Part shown: one piece after another, positions 6,161 through 12,273 of the stretch
Position numbering within the stretch: the first letter of the stretch is position 1
Layout of the letters: every line of letters starts with the position of its first letter
The notes under the pieces: generated by a model
What the model was told of the DNA's origin: nothing
The model's database searches: none
What the model saw: the letters and a program-made list of their open reading frames with translations, nothing else
Position numbers and translations under genes: made by a program
Assembly: GCA_005788075.1 (NCBI GenBank)
Contig: SXZC01000233.1
Span: 1 to 13,321 of the forward strand
Reading direction: 5' to 3'
DNA length: 13,321 nucleotides
Source: Actinomycetota bacterium
GTDB lineage: Bacteria > Actinomycetota > Thermoleophilia > Miltoncostaeales > Miltoncostaeaceae

Positions 6161-6825
6161 GCACGCAGGACACCCCCCAGGACAGGCTGCGCGCCCAGCT
6201 GCAGACCACGATGGGGCGCATCGCCCTGGTCTTCGCCGTGGTCGTGGTGTGGCTGGTGGACTTCGCGCTGTCGCAGCGCCTCGTGAACAACGGGGGCATC
6301 ACCGGCAACCCCCGCGAGGCAATACGCGTCTTCGAATACGCCAGCACCATCGCGTTCGTCGTGGTGTCGGTTGCGCTCATCGTGGCGGTGATCGCCCGCG
6401 CGCACAGGTGGATGCCGTGGCTGCTTCTCGTGTACCTGGGCTTCTCGGTGGTGCAGGTGATCGTCAACGTGGCCAGCCTGCTGGCCACGGCGCACCTGCA
6501 GCAGAGCGGGGGCGGACTCACCGGCCTGTGGGATGTCGGCGCGATCTACCTGATGAGCGTGATCGTGTTCACGTTCGTGTACCTGGCGCTTGACCTCACC
6601 GTGAAGGGCGGAGCCTTCGTGTGGCCGGCGCGCGACGGCGAGGAGCCGCCTACGCCCAACATCGTCGATTACCTCTTCATCGCGCTCAACACCAACTCCA
6701 CCTATGGGCCCACGAGCGAGGTGGTGATGTCGCGGCGCACCAAGCTGGTGATGGCGCTGCAGGTGATCCTGGCCATCGTGATGCTGGCGGTGCTCATCGC
6801 CCGGTCGGTGGTGGCTACGGGCTGA
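6157..6825 (+). CDS. Membrane protein with K+-channel-like C-terminal segment
   Basis: 222-aa integral membrane protein with five hydrophobic segments at roughly 20-40, 62-84, 88-112, 125-149 and 196-219. The loop and last helix (about 168-219: VDYLFIALNTNSTYGPTSEV then RRTKLVMALQVILAIVMLAV) follow the layout of a channel pore helix, filter and inner helix: aromatic/small pore helix, then YG-x-T/P, then an Arg before a long hydrophobic helix ending in LIARSV. The filter position, however, reads NSTYGPTSE rather than TVGYGD, so K+ selectivity is doubtful. It may be an inactive or differently selective channel relative. It is coupled by ATGA to the methyltransferase, with no own SD, and overlaps the convergent transporter gene by 11 bp. 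Function is unknown. Confidence 0.8.
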   Translation: MSTQDTPQDRLRAQLQTTMGRIALVFAVVVVWLVDFALSQRLVNNGGITGNPREAIRVFEYASTIAFVVVSVALIVAVIARAHRWMPWLLLVYLGFSVVQVIVNVASLLATAHLQQSGGGLTGLWDVGAIYLMSVIVFTFVYLALDLTVKGGAFVWPARDGEEPPTPNIVDYLFIALNTNSTYGPTSEVVMSRRTKLVMALQVILAIVMLAVLIARSVVATG

Positions 6826-7711
6826 CCGGCTGGGGCGTCGCCCCGGACGCGGCATCCGCCGACCTGGCCGCCTCGAGGCGTGCCGCCTGGCGGGCGATCA
6901 CCACGAGGCCCGCGAGCATGGCCACCACGGCGCCCGCCACCGCGAAGCCGCGCCAGCCGCCCACGTCCACGGTGCCGCCCATCACGAAGATCGCGATGAA
7001 CGACGCGGTGATGGGTGGCAGCACCACGGTAGCCGGCAGCGACAGGGTGATCGAACCGGCCTGGAACGCCGCCTGCTGCAACACGAATGCCGCGATGCCG
7101 CAGGTGACCACGGCGTAGAGGCGCCAGTTGCCGATCTCCTGCAGCAGGCCGTCGCCGAACGAGATGGTGAACGACTTGAGGAACGACGCCTGCGCGCCGA
7201 AGAGGATGCCCGACGCCACGCCGAGGGCGATGGCGCGCGCCGGGCCCGTGCGGCGGTAGGCCCACCAGGCCACCAGCACGACGATGGGGACGATCACCAG
7301 CGACGCCATGAACCACGCCAGATTGGATGCATCATCGCCGGCGTCCGTGGGATTGCCGAAGTCGAGGAACGCCGCGAGACCCCCTACCAGGAAGAGCGCG
7401 GCCACCCAGATGGTGGCGGGCAGGCGCTCGCGCGACCAGATGGCCCCGAAGGCCAGCGCGAACAGCAGCGTGGTGGAGATGACCGGCTCCACCACGAGCA
7501 GGCTGCCGACGTCGAGCGCCCACGTATGCGTGGCGAACCCGACCATGTTGGCCCCGAACGCGATGAGCCACAGCGGGTGGCGCACGAGTTGGCCGATGAG
7601 GTGGATCGTGCCGCCGTTCTCGAGCGGCACGGACGACGCCACGCGCTGCTGGGCCACCGAGCCCCACCCGGTGATGGCGGCCGACACCAAGGCGATCAGG
7701 ATGGCCAGCAC
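6815..7711 (-). CDS. DMT-superfamily transporter, EamA/NIPA-like
   Basis: 298-aa inner-membrane protein with nine or ten hydrophobic segments arranged as two halves, the usual drug/metabolite transporter layout. The N-terminal half (TGWGSVAQQRVASSVP, VGFATHTWALDVGSLLVVEP, SRERLPATIWVAALFLVGG) resembles EamA and NIPA-type proteins in which a mid-helix V-x-P and a later R/GERL motif recur. Family knowledge: NIPA relatives carry Mg2+, while other DMT members export metabolites. The divergent CorA neighbour favours a cation role, but this is inference. It starts with GTG at 7711, 6 nt after a TACACT box. The C-terminal 20 residues are a soluble tail, and its last codons overlap the convergent membrane-protein gene. 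Confidence 0.85.
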   Translation of the reverse strand: MLAILIALVSAAITGWGSVAQQRVASSVPLENGGTIHLIGQLVRHPLWLIAFGANMVGFATHTWALDVGSLLVVEPVISTTLLFALAFGAIWSRERLPATIWVAALFLVGGLAAFLDFGNPTDAGDDASNLAWFMASLVIVPIVVLVAWWAYRRTGPARAIALGVASGILFGAQASFLKSFTISFGDGLLQEIGNWRLYAVVTCGIAAFVLQQAAFQAGSITLSLPATVVLPPITASFIAIFVMGGTVDVGGWRGFAVAGAVVAMLAGLVVIARQAARLEAARSADAASGATPQPVSP

Positions 7712-7717
7712 GCGGCA

Positions 7718-7723
7718 AGTGTA
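7718..7723 (-). promoter_or_regulatory. Predicted -10 box of leaderless DMT transporter gene
   Basis: On the minus strand TACACT is followed by TGCCGC and the GTG start at 7711, a 6-nt gap. No SD is present. Confidence 0.5.
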
Positions 7724-7740
7724 AGGCGGGCATCCCCTGA

Positions 7741-7764
7741 GCCCCGCTGGTCGTCCGGCGGGGC
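7741..7764. promoter_or_regulatory. Inverted repeat in the divergent transporter promoter region
   Basis: GCCCCGC (7741-7747) and GCGGGGC (7758-7764) form a perfect 7-bp dyad with a 10-nt centre. It lies between the two facing promoters and covers the expected -35 position of the corA-like gene, ending 3 nt before its -10 box. It is a candidate operator for joint control of both transporters. Confidence 0.35.
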
Positions 7765-7767
7765 GGT

Positions 7768-7773
7768 TACGTT
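7768..7773 (+). promoter_or_regulatory. Predicted -10 box of leaderless corA-like gene
   Basis: TACGTT is followed by CATCGC and the GTG start at 7780, a 6-nt gap. No SD is present. Confidence 0.5.
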
Positions 7774-7779
7774 CATCGC

Positions 7780-8763
7780 GTGATCGTCGACCAGGCGCTC
7801 TACCGCGATGGCGTGCGCGATCCCGCGCGGCCGGCCCTCGGCGATCTCGCCACCGCGGCGGGCCAGTCCGGCGTGCTCGCCTGGATCGACATCCGCCACC
7901 CCGATGAGCGCGAGTTCGACGAGGTGGCCCGCCTGTTCGGGCTGCATCCGCTGGCCGTGGAGGACGCCATCCACGCGCACCAGCGCCCGAAGCTGGAGCG
8001 CTACGGCGAGACGCTCTTCTGCGTGCTGCGGCCCGCGCGCTACGTGGAGCCCACCGAGAGCGTGGAGTTCGACGAGCTGCACGTGTTCGTCGGCCCCGGG
8101 TTCGTGGTCTCCGTGAGCCAGGGCGACCTTCCCGATGTGGCCGCGGTGCGCGAGTCGCTCGAGCGGCGGCCGCAGGTGCTGGCCGAGGGGCCGCCGGCGG
8201 TGCTGCACGCCCTGATGGACCGCGTGGTGGACGACTACACGCCGGTGGCCGACGGCATCGAGGGCGACCTCGACGAGATCGAGGACCAGGTGTTCGGCAC
8301 CGGCGACGATGCCTCGCGGCGCATCTACCAGCTCACCCGCGAGGTCATCGGCTTCGAGCGGGCCATCCAGCCGCTGGGCGAGATGGCCGACCGGCTCATG
8401 GGCGCCGAGGACCCCAGCAGCGAGGAGCACCGCTACCTGCGCGACGTGCACGACCACGCGATCCGCCTTGGCCAGCGCGTGGATGGCTTCCGCGAGCTGC
8501 TCGACAAGATCCTTCAGGTGAACCTCACCCTCGAGGCCAAGGCACTGGCCGAGGCATCGAACGAGCAGACCATCGAGACCAAGAAGATCTCGGCATGGGC
8601 GGCCATCATCTTCGCGCCCACCCTCGTGGGGACCATCTACGGGATGAACTTCGACTCCATGCCCGAGCTGGCATGGGAATGGGGATACCCCTTCGCGATC
8701 CTCCTCATGGTGGTGATCGCCGTGGTGCTCTACGTGCTGTTCAAGCGGCGCAGGTGGATCTGA
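7780..8763 (+). CDS. corA: CorA-family magnesium/divalent cation transporter
   Basis: 327-aa homopentameric inner-membrane channel for Mg2+ (some members carry Co2+ or Ni2+). The N-terminal cytoplasmic alpha/beta domain (about 1-150) contains the typical HPLAVEDAIHAHQRPKLERY segment. A long stalk helix region (about 150-265) ends in the NLTLEAKALAEASNEQT-like stretch. Two C-terminal transmembrane helices follow: TM1 about 268-287, ending in the signature YGMN (287-290), and TM2 about 303-321, ending in a basic KRRRWI tail. The acidic loop FDSMPELAWEWG after GMN matches the family's periplasmic loop. Length is normal. Translation starts at GTG with a leaderless promoter; the shadow frame in +2 has no family match. 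It is divergent from the DMT transporter, 68 bp apart. Confidence 0.96.
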   Translation: MIVDQALYRDGVRDPARPALGDLATAAGQSGVLAWIDIRHPDEREFDEVARLFGLHPLAVEDAIHAHQRPKLERYGETLFCVLRPARYVEPTESVEFDELHVFVGPGFVVSVSQGDLPDVAAVRESLERRPQVLAEGPPAVLHALMDRVVDDYTPVADGIEGDLDEIEDQVFGTGDDASRRIYQLTREVIGFERAIQPLGEMADRLMGAEDPSSEEHRYLRDVHDHAIRLGQRVDGFRELLDKILQVNLTLEAKALAEASNEQTIETKKISAWAAIIFAPTLVGTIYGMNFDSMPELAWEWGYPFAILLMVVIAVVLYVLFKRRRWI

Positions 8764-8782
8764 CCTGGGTGCAGTCGCGCCG

Positions 8783-8815
8783 CCCCCTCATGCCGGGCAC
8801 CGAGGTGTGAGGGGG
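8783..8815 (+). terminator. Hairpin after the corA-like gene
   Basis: CCCCCTCA (8783-8790) pairs with TGAGGGGG (8808-8815) around a 17-nt loop that itself contains TGCC-g-GGCA. It begins 19 bp after the corA stop. There is no T-run, so it could equally be a regulatory structure for the next gene. Confidence 0.4.
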
Positions 8816-8822
8816 TACCCCC
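8811..8822. promoter_or_regulatory. Perfect 12-bp palindrome upstream of the sulfatase promoter
   Basis: GGGGGTACCCCC is its own reverse complement. It ends 19 nt before the TATGCT -10 box, over the -35 position, and shares its G-run with the right arm of the hairpin at 8783-8815. A repressor site or an attenuating structure are both possible. Confidence 0.35.
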
Positions 8823-8841
8823 AGCCCGCCTTAAGTCCACA

Positions 8842-8847
8842 TATGCT
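8842..8847 (+). promoter_or_regulatory. Predicted -10 box of the sulfatase operon
   Basis: TATGCT is followed by GGACTC and ATG 8854, a 6-nt gap that predicts a leaderless start. A second start at ATG 8881 lies 4 nt after AAGGAG (8871-8876), so the same transcript also carries an ordinary ribosome binding site. Confidence 0.5.
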
Positions 8848-8853
8848 GGACTC

Positions 8854-10911
8854 ATGGCCCAGAACCCTCCAAGGAGCCTCATGACCACCCGCCGCCAGTT
8901 CCTCAAGAAGGGCGCCATGGGCGCCGGCGCCGTCGCCGCCGCCACCACGGCCGGCAAGGTGGTCACCAGCGCGGCCGAGGCCGCCGCGCCGGCCTCGCTG
9001 CAGGGGATGAACGTGATCGTGTTCATGACCGACCAGGAGCGGGCGATACAGCACTTCCCGCCCGACTGGGCGCAGGAAAACCTTCCGGGGCTCACCGCGC
9101 TGCAGCGCCACGGCCTCACCTTCACCAACGCCTACACCAACGCGTGCATGTGCTCGCCGGCGCGCAGCACGTTCATGAGCGGCTTCCTGCCTGCACAGCA
9201 CGGGGTGAAGTACACGCTCGAGGAGGACATGCCCGCCTCGCAGTACCCGCAGGTGGAGTTGCCGACCCCCCCGACCATGGGCAATCTGGCCACCGTCGCG
9301 GAGGCCGCGGGCTACAACGTGGTCTATAAGGGCAAGTGGCACTGCAGCAAGCCGGCCGCGGCCGACTACGTGTGGACCCCCCAGGACCTCGCGACGTACG
9401 GCTGGAGCCGCTGGAACCCGCAGGACGCCGGCGCCAACCAGGACATCGTCGAGATGGGCGGCGGCCTGGCCAACAACGACGGCCGGTTCATGACCTCGGT
9501 TGGCAACTACCAGGACTCCAGCGAGGGCGTGCTGCAGTTCATCACCCAGGTGGCGGCCACCATGCAGCCGTTCTTCCTGGTCATCTCGCTCGTGAACCCG
9601 CACGACGTGCTCGCCTACCCCAGCAAGCACGGTCAGGCGGGCTACAGCCCCAACTGGCTGGTGGGCGACATCGGGCTGCCGGCGACGGTGGATGAGTCCC
9701 TCAGCACCAAGCCCACGGCGCAGCGTTTCTTCCTCCAGTTGTCGAAGGGGCTCGGGGTGCTGAACACCAGCACCAAGAAGCGCAACTACCTCAACTTCTA
9801 CGGCAACCTCATGAAGGCGTCCGACCAGTACCTCGTGGACACCCTTGCCGCGCTCAACTCGGTGGCCACGCAGAACGGCGCGAGCACGCTGCTCAAGGAC
9901 AGCATGCTCATCCGCACGGCCGACCACGGCGAGATGGGCCTTGCGCACGGCGGCCAGCGCCAGAAGAACTTCATGATGTACGAGGAGGCCACCAACGTGC
10001 CGCTGGTGTTCTCCAACCCGACGCTCTGGAAGCGCGGCCGCACCAGCAACGCACTGGTGTCGCATGTGGACTTCCTGCCCACTGTGGCGTCGCTGCTCGG
10101 CGCGCCCGCCAGTGCGAAGTCGGCCTGGCAGGGCGTGGACTACTCGGGCCTCGTGCTCGGCGCCACGCGCAAGCCCGTTCAGGACTACGTGGTGTTCACC
10201 TACGACGACTGGCAGGCCGGGCAGAACAGCGGGCCGTATGTGCCGCCGCCACAGCACCTGGTGGGCATCCGCGAGCGCAACTGGAAGATCTGCCTCTACT
10301 ACGACGCCAATGGGAAGGTGCCGGGGCAGTGGGAGATGTATGACCTCAAGGCCGACCCGCTCGAGCAGCGCAACCTGGCATGGCCGGGCACCAAGCGCAC
10401 GCCGGCGCAGGAGAAGCAGTTCCGGCGCCTGCAGGCAAAGCTGGTCGCGGTATGGAACACGCGCCTGCAGCCGCTGTCGGGCCCGGCGGTTCCCTTCCCC
10501 GTGAGGGTGGGGCCCGTGGACGTGCGCCTCAAGGGCCCGACCACGACCGTCAGCACCAACGGCAACGTGATCACCGATCAGGGAACCGTGAGTGGCACGC
10601 CCATCGGCTCGGGTGACATCACCATGGTGTTCACGCTCAACCCGGTCACCTCGGTGGCCACGGCCCAGTTCACCATCACCAACGCCCAGGGCACGATCAA
10701 CGGCACGGTCGACTCGAAGTACGCCCGCGAGGGCGCCACGCTCAGGTTCAAGGGCACCTCGCGCTTCACCGACGGCACCGGGGCCTACGCCGGCATCACC
10801 AGCGGGCCGATGGAGTACCTCGACGTGCACACGCTCACCGGCCAGAAGGGGCAGGTCGCCTTCATCGGGTCGTCAAGCCTCCCGGCCGCACCGCAGGGAG
10901 CCGCGTCGTGA
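8854..10911 (+). CDS. Tat-exported arylsulfatase-type hydrolase with C-terminal beta domain
   Basis: 685-aa secreted sulfatase that should hydrolyse sulfate esters outside the membrane; the substrate is unknown. The N-terminus has a twin-arginine signal (TTRRQFLKK followed by an Ala/Gly hydrophobic stretch to about residue 45). The alkaline-phosphatase-fold catalytic domain (about 50-545) has metal ligand Asp60 (TDQ), the nucleophile motif Cys100-S-P-A-Arg104 followed by STFMSG, where Cys is normally oxidised to formylglycine, KGKWHC as the usual K-x-x-H region, and D357-H-G-E. No formylglycine-generating enzyme is encoded in the window. Residues about 553-685 form an extra beta-rich domain not needed for sulfatase activity; it is homologous to the next protein. 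The start may be 8854 (leaderless) or 8881 (SD-led); both keep the Tat motif. The stop overlaps the next gene (GTGA). Confidence 0.93.
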   Translation: MAQNPPRSLMTTRRQFLKKGAMGAGAVAAATTAGKVVTSAAEAAAPASLQGMNVIVFMTDQERAIQHFPPDWAQENLPGLTALQRHGLTFTNAYTNACMCSPARSTFMSGFLPAQHGVKYTLEEDMPASQYPQVELPTPPTMGNLATVAEAAGYNVVYKGKWHCSKPAAADYVWTPQDLATYGWSRWNPQDAGANQDIVEMGGGLANNDGRFMTSVGNYQDSSEGVLQFITQVAATMQPFFLVISLVNPHDVLAYPSKHGQAGYSPNWLVGDIGLPATVDESLSTKPTAQRFFLQLSKGLGVLNTSTKKRNYLNFYGNLMKASDQYLVDTLAALNSVATQNGASTLLKDSMLIRTADHGEMGLAHGGQRQKNFMMYEEATNVPLVFSNPTLWKRGRTSNALVSHVDFLPTVASLLGAPASAKSAWQGVDYSGLVLGATRKPVQDYVVFTYDDWQAGQNSGPYVPPPQHLVGIRERNWKICLYYDANGKVPGQWEMYDLKADPLEQRNLAWPGTKRTPAQEKQFRRLQAKLVAVWNTRLQPLSGPAVPFPVRVGPVDVRLKGPTTTVSTNGNVITDQGTVSGTPIGSGDITMVFTLNPVTSVATAQFTITNAQGTINGTVDSKYAREGATLRFKGTSRFTDGTGAYAGITSGPMEYLDVHTLTGQKGQVAFIGSSSLPAAPQGAAS

Positions 10912-11384
10912 TTGCCCGCACCGCAGTCGCCGCCCTCGCCATCCTCGCCGTGGCCGCGCCCGCGGCGCTCTCGTCGAGGCCCGCGCAGCCGGTCCCCATC
11001 GCCATCGTCGGCAAGACGCAGCTCACCACCATGGAGTCGCCACTGGTGGTGCAGGACACCGGCACCGTGAAGGGCTCGCCCATCACCCGGGGACAGACCG
11101 GCGCAATCACCCTCACCTACCAACTCAACCCCAAGGCGGGGCGGGCCAACGTGACGTGGCTCATCACCACGAAGGGCGGCACGATCTCGGGTACCTGCCG
11201 CACCGACTACACCACCACCAACACCACCTGGACCTTCACGGGCGCGGGCCGCATCACCGGCGGCACCGGCGCATGGAAGGGCATCACCTCGATGCCGCTG
11301 CAGTTCAACGCCAAGCACTCCAAGCTGGGCAAGCACGAGGCCATCGCCTTCCGCGGCACGGGCAGCCTGCCCGCGCGCCCCTAG
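10908..11384 (+). CDS. Secreted beta-domain protein, paralogue of the sulfatase C-terminus
   Basis: 158-aa exported protein: signal peptide about 1-24 (MIARTAVAALAILAVAAPAA) then a single beta-rich domain of about 130 residues. It shares with the sulfatase tail, in the same order, D-x-GTV-x-G-x-PI, LNP, GTI-x-GT, GTGA-x-x-GITS-x-P and a final F-x-G-x-x-SLP. The GTGAxxG turn resembles that of the allene-oxide-cyclase/dirigent barrel families, so a small calycin-like barrel is plausible (inference). No catalytic residues can be named. GTG start at 10908 overlaps the sulfatase stop; an AGGGAG ribosome site (10895-10900) lies 7 nt upstream, so it is translated in the same operon. It shares the CTAG at 11381-11384 with the stop of the convergent gene. 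Confidence 0.85.
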   Translation: MIARTAVAALAILAVAAPAALSSRPAQPVPIAIVGKTQLTTMESPLVVQDTGTVKGSPITRGQTGAITLTYQLNPKAGRANVTWLITTKGGTISGTCRTDYTTTNTTWTFTGAGRITGGTGAWKGITSMPLQFNAKHSKLGKHEAIAFRGTGSLPARP

Positions 11385-12268
11385 CCCGGCTTGAGGCCCC
11401 GTGCCAGCGACACGCCGGCAAGGGGAGGCACCGACTCGCTGGTGGCCAGCAGGCGGCTCCCGGGCTGCGCGCGGGTGAACGCGATGGCGCCCGAGCGCTG
11501 CTGCAGCGACCGGATGAGCGCCAGGGCGCCGGATGCCGATGCGCCGCAGGCGATGTCGGCACGGGCCACGAGCGCCGTGGAGTTGGCGCTGGGCGCCGAG
11601 CCCGCGTAGGCGGTCCAGCCGCCGCCCGTGCGCTGCGTGGCCAGCCAGGCGCGCGCTCCCCGGATCGGCGCCGCCGAGCACGGGGTGCCCGCGGCGCGAA
11701 GCGCCACCACCGACAGCGCGGTGCTGTCGACGTCGGGCCCCTCGGCGGCGTCGAGGCCGAGGTTCCAGCCGTCGGTCGATGCCGCGCCGGTGAGCACGCC
11801 GGCCGCCGCCGCGGGCACGCGCCCGGTGGCGGCGCGGAGCGCCAGCATCGCGAGCCCCTGGTCGAAGGCCGTCTTCCCATCCCGGCCCGGTGACGACTGC
11901 TGCGATGCGAGCTTGGCGAGGTAGTCGGTGCCGCCGAGGCGCCGCGGGTTGCCACCCGCGGCCACTGCGCCGAGGATCACCTTCGCGGTGCGACCAGCCT
12001 CGGTGGAGTAGCCCGGCGCGGCCTTTGCCAGCGCCGCGAGCCTCGGCGCGAGGGCCTTCGGCGAGGTGCCGGTGATGCGCATGTCCACCATCACATCGGC
12101 CTGCTGGCCGGCCGGCAGGGTGCCCGGCTGCTGGCCGGCCAGCCACGCGGCGGCGCGCGCTGCGGCGGCGGTATTGGCCGCCGTTGAGGCCACCCCCGCA
12201 GGTGACGCCACGAGGGCGACGCCTGCGAGGAGGCCGACGGAGAGGCTGATGGAGTGCCGGCGACCCAT
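11381..12268 (-). CDS. Secreted alpha/alpha-repeat protein, transcobalamin/prenyltransferase-repeat-like
   Basis: 295-aa exported protein with signal peptide about 1-27 (RRHSISLSVGLLAGVALVAS). The mature part consists of helical repeats, with segments such as AAAARAAAWLAGQQP (35-48), TAKVILGAVAAGG (94-106), TAFDQGLAMLALRAATG (133-149), DSTALSVVALRAAG (181-194), RGARAWLATQRTGGGW (203-218) and NSTALVARADIACG (229-242). This is the pattern of alpha-alpha barrels of the squalene-cyclase/prenyltransferase-repeat and transcobalamin/intrinsic-factor group. Cys197 and Cys241 could form a disulfide. The DxDD or QW motifs of true terpene cyclases are absent, so a binding role fits better than catalysis. 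ATG 12268 is chosen: it follows the upstream stop by 5 bp, has AGGGAGG (12278-12284) 9 nt upstream, and starts the signal peptide; the frame extends to 12535 without support. Confidence 0.8.
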   Translation of the reverse strand: MGRRHSISLSVGLLAGVALVASPAGVASTAANTAAAARAAAWLAGQQPGTLPAGQQADVMVDMRITGTSPKALAPRLAALAKAAPGYSTEAGRTAKVILGAVAAGGNPRRLGGTDYLAKLASQQSSPGRDGKTAFDQGLAMLALRAATGRVPAAAAGVLTGAASTDGWNLGLDAAEGPDVDSTALSVVALRAAGTPCSAAPIRGARAWLATQRTGGGWTAYAGSAPSANSTALVARADIACGASASGALALIRSLQQRSGAIAFTRAQPGSRLLATSESVPPLAGVSLARGLKPG

Positions 12269-12273
12269 CGTGC

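Noticed and set aside
7712..7779. Mg2+-sensing riboswitch (M-box) before the corA-like gene
   Set aside because: The predicted promoter lies 6 nt before the start codon, and the whole intergenic space is only 68 bp, too short for an M-box.
8788..10830. 680-codon open frame antisense to the sulfatase
   Set aside because: Its product is dominated by His, Arg, Gly and Ala without any domain, and the opposite strand carries an intact sulfatase with all motifs. Long antisense frames are expected where third positions are almost always G or C.
10785..12146. 453-codon minus-strand frame across the beta-domain and repeat-protein genes
   Set aside because: It covers two real genes in different frames, has repetitive Arg/Gly/Ala composition and no ribosome site or promoter.
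11381..12268. True squalene/terpene cyclase or prenyltransferase enzyme
   Set aside because: Helical repeats are present, but catalytic DxDD-type and repeated QW motifs are missing and the protein carries an export signal.
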